Assembly (NCBI GenBank): GCA_018806915.1
Contig: JAGKQI010000103.1
Location: 186,001-250,000, forward strand
Direction: 5' to 3'
Source: Phytophthora colocasiae
Lineage: Eukaryota > Oomycota > Peronosporomycetes > Peronosporales > Peronosporaceae
DNA length: 64,000 bases
The notes under the pieces were generated by a model. That model was not told the origin of the DNA. It made no database searches and saw only the letters and a program-made list of their open reading frames with translations. The position numbers and the translations under genes are program-made. Below are positions 55,941 to 64,000 of this stretch, one piece after another (the stretch's first letter is position 1; each line of letters begins with the position of its first letter).

Positions 55941-57348
55941 ATGATGCCATCAACGGGGAATGCAATGCCCTCGCAGATCCACGTCGCATTGGCTAGGGAA
56001 GTTACAGTCAAGACTTATTCGGCTATTAGGAGCTCGATTGCAGCAGAATCTGAGACGCGGCTGGGCATGACGATCTCATGGGCGACTGATGTGAAAACAG
56101 CAACGTCTTCGGTGCGCTACGGGCTGTCAAAGAGCGAATTGTCAACAGTACAGCAGTCGGAAGAACCATGCGAGCAGTATGACTTTTGCGCGTACACGTC
56201 ACCATGGATGCACCACGTGACAATCCCAGGCAACTTGCTGGAACCAGCCACAACATACTATTGTACGTGGTGATTACTTAAGGGGGGTTAAAGGTAGAGG
56301 GGCTGATGTTTATTTTCCTTCTTGTAGATCAATGCGGTGATGAAGCTGGTGGGTGGAGTACGGTATACTCGTTCAAGACTGCTGTTCGTGTTGGTAGTGA
56401 GGTCCCTCAGACGTTTGGTGTAATTGGAGACCTTGGGTAAGCATTTCAAGTGTTCCTCATTTCTCCTTCCGTCATCTTTTCTAATGGATTTGTCATGTTT
56501 ACAGACAAACAGAGTACTCGGAGCAGACTATTCGCCACCTGACTGGTTATCACTCGAAGTTGAGTGCCATCATTTGTGCTGGTGATCTCTCCTACGCTGA
56601 TAGTGAGCAGTACCGATGGGATCGATGGGGTAAACTCGTCGAGCCTTTGATCGCCCGAATGCCCTGGATGATATCGTCTGGAAACCACGAAGTTGAACGC
56701 CCTTGTCAACCTGATGTGAGCGAATTCGTCGCGTATCAGACGAGATTTCGCATGCCGTATGAGCGTGAGAATCACCTCCAGCGTCGCAACTTGTACTATG
56801 GATTTCGCGTGGGTCTCGTCCACTTCATCATTTTGACTCCATACGTCGACTCGACAACAACTTCACTACAGTACGAGTGGGTTCTGCAGGAATTCCAGCG
56901 CGTTGATCGTAGCGTAACTCCGTGGTTGGTAGTGATCATGCACGGCCCATGGTACAACAGCAACACTGCGCACCAGGGTTTGGAGCCGCACATGGCTATG
57001 AAGAAGAACATGGAGGAAATTCTCTACCAGAATAAAGTGGACGTCGTGGTCGCAGGCCACGTCCACGCTTACGAACGGAGTCACCCAGTGTACAAGGAGA
57101 AGGTTACCGAAGATGCCCCAGTCTACATGGTGCTCGGAGATGCTGGCAATCGGGAAGGTCTGGCACCAACATACTTTGATCCACAACCAAAGTGGTCTGC
57201 ATTCCGACAGGCCGATTACGGTTTCTCTCTGCTAAATGTGATGAACCGCACACACGCAAGTATGCAATGGTTTGAAAACCAAGCAGAAGGTGACGCCATG
57301 CTTCGCGGCACTGTCATTCTAACTACATCCAAGTACCGCTCAAGTTAA
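55941..57348 (+). CDS. Purple acid phosphatase (metallophosphoesterase), 5' end unresolved
   Basis: Exons 55941-56262, 56328-56436 and 56505-57348 are in phase (424 aa from the first in-frame ATG). The N-terminal fibronectin-like part is GMTISWATDVKTATSSVRYG. The five metal motifs follow in order: GDLG (split by an intron), GDLSYAD, GNHE, VIMHGPWY and GHVHAYERS. Together they bind the Fe(III)-metal(II) pair that hydrolyses phosphate monoesters at low pH. Family members are usually secreted or vacuolar, so a signal peptide is expected upstream, in an exon not yet identified. The tyrosine in GDLSYAD that ligates iron is present. The protein end, TSKYRSS, is close to the usual end of the catalytic domain. 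Confidence 0.9.
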
Positions 57349-57577
57349 TACTAAATTTCTCTACGTTGGAAGTAAGCAGTTTAAGAAAATGGTAACATGG
57401 CTACACTTACATGTTAAGATCAGTGTAGCCATTATGATGTTTGATTTCGTCATCTCATCCAATCCAATTGCATTCTTTTCATCCAATCAGTTGAAACCTT
57501 CTCGAATCTGCGATCTATTACACGTATCGCTCTTCAAGCCCCCCATAACTCCAAGAGACTAACAGACAGTAACAATC
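57349..57577 (+). promoter_or_regulatory. USP14 promoter with CCAAT boxes
   Basis: CCAAT occurs three times in about 30 nt (about 57459, 57464 and 57484), roughly 100-120 nt before the ATG at 57578. This resembles the CCAAT cluster upstream of the MAP kinase gene. The function is inferred from the motif only. Confidence 0.35.
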
Positions 57578-59429
57578 ATGACGGCTAAAGTGAGTGTCAA
57601 GTGGGGAAAGCAGGTGTTCAATGGCGTTGTGGTCGACAAGAACGCACCCGTGGCCGTGCTCAAGGCGCAGCTTTACGACCTCACGTCAGTTCCAGTAGAA
57701 CGTCAGAAACTCATGTCTAAAGCCTGGAAGGGAATGCTCAAGGACGATGTGGATCTCTCGACACTAGACAAACTGGTAGATGGCGCTGGTGTTATGCTCA
57801 TGGGATCGGCTGAGGTGGTGCAAAAGCCCAAGGAACCTATCGTCTTCATTGAAGATATGACCACGAAGGACATTGCTGCCACTGGTACTGTATACCCCGC
57901 GGGTCTCGTGAATTTGGGCAATACGTGCTACATGAACGCTACACTGCAATGTCTTCGTCCGGTTAAGGAGCTTCGTCAGGCTTTGACAGCTCAAGCGGGA
58001 GGAGTTTCGGCTGATCTGGCCAACAACTTCACCACTGCACTCAAGGACATGTACGGACAACTGGATGGCAGCGTGGACAGCATCACCCCCTCCATGTTTG
58101 TGTCTGTGTTGCGTCGCGCTTATCCGCAGTTTGCACAGCAGGCACCCCGCAGTGGAGGATACATGCAGCAGGACAGCGAGGAGTTCCTCTCCACGCTGTT
58201 TTCCACTCTTCAGCAGACGCTGACTCAACCTGCGGGGGGACTGAAGTCTCTAGGACCTACGGCTAATATGGTGGACGCGCTGTTCGGACTGGAGATGGAC
58301 GAGAAGCTTGAATGCACTGAGACCGACATGGAGCCGCCTGTCGTCAAGAAGGAGAAGGCGCTCAAGCTCGTGTGCAACATTACCATTGACACAAACCACT
58401 TGTCTGAAGGCATCAAAATTGTAAGTGGAATGTTGGATTCTCGCGACATTTAACTGTAGTTGACATTTGTGTGTTTAATGGTACAGGGGCTGGAAGGAAC
58501 TATCGAAAAACACTCCGAGGTGAAGGGTAGCAACGCTGTATGGAAGAAGACCATGCGGATAAACCGCCTGCCTAAGTACCTGTGCGTGCAATTCATGCGC
58601 TTCTACTGGAAGGCAACACCCGAAAGCCGTGACCACGCTGGTGTCAAGTGCAAGATGCTGCGGGTACTTTTTGGTGCTGTCATGATGATCTCTATCTGGA
58701 GAATAACTGTTTGCTTTTCTATTTTGCAGCCTATCAGCTTCCCGACGACTCTGGATGTCTACGACTTTTGCTCGGACGAGTTGAAGGCAACCATGAAGAT
58801 CTCTCGTGACAGAAATGCTGAGAAGATTTTGAATGAGTTCAAGGACGTACGTTCGTGGATTTTATGGTAGATTACGTGCCACAAAACTCACTTTCGCTGT
58901 TGTTGTACGTGTATTCACTTTACAGAAGCCAGCAGACGCGACTGAAGAAAAGAAGGAGGCAGATGAGGATGATGCCATGGACGGACTCTCTGAGGAAGAC
59001 AGAGCAGCACTCGAGACTGCTCGCGCGCTTTCCATGGGAGCCAAATCTCCTGGCATTGAGCTCCCCATCGACTTCCAGGTACGTTTCTTACATCGCTTGC
59101 TTGTTGCTTGTTTCGACCCAATTCTGATGGTTTTTACTCTTTTGCAGGGAAACTATGAGCTCTATGCAATTTTGACGCACAAGGGTCGTTCGGCTGACTC
59201 TGGTCACTACATGGCTTGGGTTCGCCACGAAGGAGGTACTGTAGCGTTGGATGCAAAAGTTGTAAATTCGTGGTGTAACTAACAATATTGCGGCCTCGTA
59301 ATGACAGATGACTGGTACTGCTACGACGATGACGACGTGTCCCCATGCAAGACAGAGGATATCATGAAACTCAAGGGCGGAGGTGACTGGCACATGGCGT
59401 ACCTCGCCTTCTACCGTGCTAAGAACTAA
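57578..59429 (+). CDS. USP14: Ubiquitin C-terminal hydrolase USP14/UBP6
   Basis: Six exons (57578-58420, 58487-58663, 58730-58846, 58926-59078, 59148-59235, 59308-59429) sum to exactly 1500 nt, giving 499 aa; human USP14 is 494 aa. A ubiquitin-like domain occupies residues 1-76. The peptidase C19 domain begins at VYPAGLVNLGNTCYMNATLQ with nucleophile C117. The BL2-type loop region and QDSEEFLSTLFSTLQ follow, and the histidine box is HKGRSADSGHYMAWVRHEG. It ends GGGDWHMAYLAFYRAKN. USP14/UBP6 docks on the 26S proteasome through its ubiquitin-like domain and trims ubiquitin from substrates. All introns are 59-72 nt with GTAAGT or GTACGT-like donors, so alternative models are unlikely. Confidence 0.96.
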
Positions 59430-59710
59430 GAACTAGCACACATGGATAATTGATGCGGTAGAGATGATTTCCTCTCGAAGACAATAACCTCGTTTCCAAT
59501 CTTGCTACACGAACTTACACAGCACAGGATGTAGTAATAATGCAATCTCCTTTTACATTTTGAGTGCAAAGCGAAAATGAAAATAACAAAATGAGGAAGC
59601 CCAAGAAGCTCGCGCACGACATGGCCTATACAATGTCTACGGCCGCCAAGAATCAGCAACTCAATCACGGTCACGGCGTCTTCGCAGGTCTCTTGATCTT
59701 CTCGGTCTTC

Positions 59711-61205
59711 TTACATCTGAATGCCCTCCGATCGCTGACCGGATGAGGGGGACAAGCTGGCCACTTTCCGGGGCTCAATATCGCTCTTAACCGAGTCCGA
59801 CATGTAGTCTTCGTCGTCGTCCTCGTAACTGTATTCCGCGACCTTGTCAGCTAATGCCAGCGCGTCAAGTCGCGGGGGAGAGACCTGTGAAGAAGACTCT
59901 GAAGTCATTGACGTAGCTCCTGTCGATTTGCGGCGAGCTCCCGAAGGAGACGGAGGGGGCGTCACGCACGGTGACTCTGAGATCGGGCTGCCTGGTCCAG
60001 GTGAGCCAATGACATCTCCGTTAGCGCTAGTAGGGGACATGTCAGATTCCGTGTCTTCGTCCTTAAGACCTTCCTTCATCGCGAACGGAGATTTCTGGTC
60101 CTTGTCAGTGGCCACCCAGATACGAATGGTCTCCCTGCGGCGCTGCACACCAGGGAGGTCCATGTTTTCAGCATCCTATAACGTCACAATAGAGAAAATC
60201 AGTCACAAATTCTGCGAACACTTAAAGAACAATAAAAAACTCAGGACGTACCGGACAGAACCATTCCATGCACACCTCTAGGTCTGTGCGGTCAGCGAGC
60301 ACGGGGGTGAGCAACTGCACGAGCGTACCACGCGTCTCTGCATCCAGGTGCGGGATCTCAATACCCCGCACCTCCAACGTGTTAATGGGCTGGCCGAGCA
60401 CAACTGCCGTGATCCACTTGGCTAGGAAGTTAAACTTGTCTACTTGTCCACGGCACACGGTCTTAAGCAGCACCGTGAAGACTTCCTCGGGCACCTTGTT
60501 CTTCGACACTTCCATGACTTTACGCAGAGCAAAATCCTCACGAACTTCCAATAGCAGCTTGGAGTCTTCAAAGCCGTGGATGCCCAATTGGTAGCAACTC
60601 TCACACAGATGGTAATTAACACACTTGGAGCACGAGTACATGTTCCCCACAATGGGGTCCATTCCACAGCCATCACAGAACGAGTCTTCATTCACGTGGG
60701 ACGGGGGAAACTTCATCGACGCCACCTTTTGGCCAATAAAACGTGTAGCAGCCGACATCTTCGAGCCGATGCTACCAGAACGGGTTTGCGGCTCAGTGGG
60801 GAACCCGATGAGTGACGTCGTGCTGTCCCTCTCCATGCTGAGCGGCTCAGACATGAGCCAGAAGCGCTTGTTGTTCTTCTGAATTTTGCGTTCGCCGTGG
60901 ATCACGCGCTGGCGCTCACCTTCAAAGACACTTTGCTGTGGGCCAAAGAACAAGTGCTGGTCCACATGCTTGGCTTCCTCCAAAAGCTGCGCGTTGAGGT
61001 TGGTAGTGCTTACGACGGAGGGGCGAACGGCCGGTGCATTGTCGCTACCGTCGGACGGCACGCTGCGCCGCAGGACGTTGGGGAGCGAGAAGAGCGACAT
61101 CGGGACGGAGCGGGAGGCGGGCGCTCGAGAGTCGTCACGCGGCGAATGGCTTAATGCGAGGACGATTGGGGGAGCGCGGCGCAAGATGATTTGTGCCGAG
61201 AGCAT
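59711..61205 (-). CDS. ZZ-type zinc-finger protein of unknown function
   Basis: Exons 60252-61205 and 59711-60175 give 472 aa, phase 0. The N-terminus is Ser/Arg-rich. A ZZ finger at about residues 163-205 has the pattern CDGCGMDPIVGNMYSCSKC followed by LCESCYQLGIHG. After it is a helical block (VREDFALRKVMEVSKNKVPE and EVFTVLLKTVCRGQVDKFN) and a further conserved-looking part ending EVCMEWFCP. The second exon is mostly disordered, with Ser/Pro tracts and acidic YEDDDEDYMSDS. ZZ fingers bind peptides such as N-degrons or histone tails; the ligand here is unknown. It converges on USP14 with 281 bp between stops. I do not recognise the whole-protein family. Confidence 0.82.
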
Positions 61206-61942
61206 GGTAGCAGCTGAATCTTTTAAAGATGATACAAAGAAGTTTCAACCCTTGTTATTGTGATAGTCTTGATTTTAGTTTTGATACGTATCTAGGTATG
61301 CACGTTAAATTAAATGACTCACAAATAACATCTTATGTGGATGTTCTAGAAATCTATATTATAGATTGTGAAAGGTTTCATCTGCGTGTTTTTTTTTCTT
61401 CTTGTGGTTTCACCATCTGGTAAGCGGGCCAGAAGAAGAATCAGCTTCTTCCGAGGGGTGGGGATTACGAGAGTATCATCTCCTAATAAAGGGTGAGTGG
61501 GAGTATATTTTCCATACAAGAAACAAGAAGCAGAGATCCAGTAAAGCGAGGTCTTACTGATCTCTATATTAAAAATCCAGAGTCAGAGGTTTTATTTTCT
61601 ATATACTCCGATTAACGGGTTCTTTGCCGAGATGGGAGTGTATCGCCAGGTCGTGGAGACAAGTGGCTACCCAACAAGAAGGGCAAGTTGAGTGTGCAAG
61701 TGGCAACGCGACGGCGAGCTTGAGAAACGCCGTGCGTGCGTTCCTCTTGCCTGGAAGCATTTACAGCAGGACTAATGCGGTCAACGGCGCTGAACTCCTC
61801 TAGAGACACGATCAGAATTGGTCCGTTACACATGCCGCCTGTCTTGGGAGGGGGGGGGGGCACTTGCGTCGGCACCGCAACGTCACGCTCTAATACATGT
61901 AGTAGCCGTCACGCTGCCACTCGAAGTAAGGTGCAACAAGGG
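61206..61942. other. Spacer between the ZZ gene and the SLC43-like gene
   Basis: About 740 bp between two minus-strand genes. It includes a poly-T run at about 61391, AT-rich DNA near 61560-61620 and a run of G at about 61849-61860. A minus-strand frame at 61612-61875 is open but domainless. It should contain the promoter of the ZZ gene (near 61206) and the 3' UTR of the transporter (near 61942). Confidence 0.45.
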
Positions 61943-63675
61943 TCAGCAACAGTGAGCTGAACTAACGGGGCAGTAGACACAAGCAGTAGACGAACAACAG
62001 AGCCACACAAAAATGTTAGTCCACCGAAAGTGGTGCCGATCCTGTCGGACCAGAATCAGAAAGAAACCACGTCACAAACCTGAACATAAGCGATGATCTC
62101 GAAGTCTCCAATTGCAGCGATCGGAGTCTGCAGCAGTCCCACAACGCCACCGATGCAAAAAGCGATACCCGATAACGCCCCGAAGTGCTGGAAGCCAAAG
62201 CGGTGTCCCAAGTACGCGAACAGCAACGGGAACATGATGGTCCGGAAGAACGCGTAGGTCACGAAGCCCGCAAGGATCCATCCAGTCGACGAGCTGCTCA
62301 ACAACACCGTAAAACACAGTGCTGTCACTGTGCACAACAACGACGAATACGTGTAACCACACTTCTCCAGCAGATATCCGACGAACGGGATAAACACTAC
62401 ACTGCCAGGAAGTATAACGGCCAGCTTCGCAAGTAGACTGGTTACTTCGCTTTCAGGAAGTCCCTTCCATCGTAGCATTCCGGTAATGCTACCCAGGAAG
62501 AAGTTGCACCACACCGACAGGATGGAGAAGTAGAAGACTATGAGCAGGAACGGCTTGGACAGCACCTGCGTCCGGAACGAGCGATTGTGGAGATCCCCAT
62601 CGAAAAACACCTCGTCGGTCGGCAAACGACGACGTCTCCGGAATTTCTCTAGCTCAGGCGTCGACATCAGAAGCGACGCTTCCTCCTCCTTGAACACGGA
62701 CGGCAACCGCATAGGCGACAGCAGCTCGTGCTCTTCACTTGGAACGACCTCAAACGGCGTGTCTGGTTCCGTAACCAGTGTACCGATGAGTGAGAGGAAT
62801 AGCACCCCTGCATACACCTCGAAGATTGCGGACATAGGCATTCCGGCGTGCATGTACGCGAGGTCAAACAGCGTGAAGATCAAGAAACTCAATTGAAGAC
62901 CTCCGACAATAAAGCACGCAACAAGTGCCGTTGCCTCCGGGAAGAGATTGGACATATGAATGCCAGAGAGCTGAACGCCCGGGCCTGAGAAACCGACAAG
63001 CATCATTCCGTAGAGCAGCAAGTCATGGTCTTCCTCATTTTCTCTGGTGAATCAGCAGCGTCAGAAATGATACTCTTCCACGCACGAAACGGTATTTAAC
63101 CAACCTGTAATGTGCGTTTCCCATCAGCAAGGCTCCAATAATCAACAACACCAACGAAATAGACTTCGTTACACGGGGCCCGAATCTGCATCAGATCAAA
63201 AAAATTAGTATCCTTCCCATATCTTCAGTACATTCAGCACATACTTATCGAATACGAGGCCAAGCAGCAGATTGGACCACATACTGCTGGAGACTGCCAT
63301 CGTGAAAGCGTACTGGAGGCGGTCGCTTTGTGCTGTGCAAACTATTCCCCAAAACATTACCGTTAAATGACGTAGATTGTATCCCCAAAGCCAAAATCCG
63401 CCACGTACTTGTCTCTCTAGTCTTGCACAGCTCGTTGTATATCCTTTCTTTCTCCAGCATGGGCACCAACGACGTCCTACAGCATTGCAAAATATCAGTA
63501 CATCCCTAATGTACAAGTACCCGTCCTCTATTGAGAGTTCGAGGTCAAAACGCCGCCTATACCAGCCGAATATGATCCCTGCACCAAGGAAACACTGGAA
63601 GATGGCGAACGCCACGTAGAGATGGCGGTGCGGGTAGTTGCCCGTATCCATCCATGTCGTCTCGATCGACAGCAT
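61943..63675 (-). CDS. Major facilitator transporter, SLC43 (LAT3/4)-like, six exons
   Basis: Exons 63563-63675, 63409-63476, 63245-63332, 63105-63185, 62080-63043 and 61943-62041 sum to 1413 nt (470 aa), each phase matched. Helix 1 is LYVAFAIFQCFLGAGIIFGW, followed by SLVPMLEKERIYNELC and QSDRLQYAFTMAVSSSMWSN. The motif GLVFDKFGPRVTKS (MFS motif A-like) spans an intron. The central cytoplasmic loop is acidic then Arg-rich (about 62620-62790). The second half runs NFFLGSITGMLRWKGLPES, LFAYLGHRFGFQHFGALSG and FCIGGVVGLLQTPIAAIGD. The order fits SLC43 facilitators of large neutral amino acids. The substrate is inferred from family resemblance only. The last exon adds a short Trp/Cys-rich tail. 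Plasma-membrane location is likely. Confidence 0.87.
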
Positions 63676-64000
63676 GGCTCAGCTCACGATCTACTCTATC
63701 CACAGCGACGACAAATACGAAAATGCGTTCGGCCCGTGCGTTCGATCGCCAAGCTGAAGTCTACATGTACCGGTATCAGCACCAGATGTCAGTGATGGCG
63801 GCCCGTCACTGACATAATCACAATCGTTAAACCTCTATCAATACATATTCGATTATAATGAAACTATAAAAACTTGAAGTTTAGGTCAAATATGCCTCTA
63901 TTATATGATTAACCGAACAACTGAATATGGTCCACCTGCTCAAAGCAAAGTGCACGACTGTAATTCTCAGGACCATTGGTCATGACGTTCACCAGCGCCT
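63676..64000. promoter_or_regulatory. Promoter side of the transporter gene to the window edge
   Basis: About 325 bp upstream of the ATG at 63675. It is AT-rich from about 63830 onward (TTCGATTATAATG near 63849). No gene can be supported before the edge. Confidence 0.35.

Overview
The window looks like nuclear DNA from an oomycete, most likely a Phytophthora-type genome. The genes are closely packed on both strands. Introns are very short (about 50-80 nt), with GTAAGT/GTACGT-type donors and YAG acceptors. Start codons are ATG in a eukaryotic context, there are no Shine-Dalgarno sites or operons, and the protein set is eukaryotic (Nup93, eS10, USP14, a CLASP-like TOG protein, MAP kinase, SLC25, PKD2). 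The assignment to genus is an inference from gene style and protein character.

Layout. 1-10980: a CLASP-like TOG protein running off the left edge (-), an atypical MAP kinase (-), a small coiled-coil protein (-) head to head with a TCERG1/PRPF40-like WW-FF splicing factor (+), and a histidine phosphatase / NAD kinase fusion (-). 11446-20339: an EF-hand protein (+) whose stop codon overlaps that of a convergent gene; two adjacent minus-strand genes that share a 5' exon module, one ending in a DNA polymerase beta-like HhH domain; an unknown gene (+); Nup93 (-). 21490-28219: a large zinc finger-PDZ-PDZ-PH-C2-WH2 scaffold (+), a mitochondrial dienoyl-CoA isomerase (-) and a mitochondrial carrier (-). 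28220-35687: a gene-poor island holding a frameshifted cysteine-synthase pseudogene, a decayed hAT transposase, another decayed coding stretch, tandem repeats and a perfect hairpin; ribosomal protein eS10 (+) and a five-exon ankyrin protein (-) are its only intact genes. 35688-43143: a coiled-coil protein (+), a SNF2 ATPase (+) and a cyclin (-). 43144-45814 is gene-poor. 45815-63675: a PI4K-like kinase (+), a transferrin-receptor-like M28 pseudopeptidase (+), a PKD2-type channel carrying two RyR domains (-), purple acid phosphatase (+), USP14/UBP6 (+), a ZZ zinc-finger protein (-) and an SLC43-like transporter (-).

The genes do not form one pathway; this is an ordinary chromosomal stretch of housekeeping and signalling genes. 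The unusual content lies in domain combinations: a polycystin channel with two C-terminal RyR modules, a type II membrane M28 protein that has lost most zinc ligands in the manner of transferrin receptor, a fused phosphatase/NAD kinase with a one-base frame break, a lipid/actin scaffold with five WH2-like repeats, and a MAP kinase with TKH in place of TxY. Exon boundaries were worked out by hand from frame and splice signals. Where the summed exon length is a multiple of three, the model is well supported.
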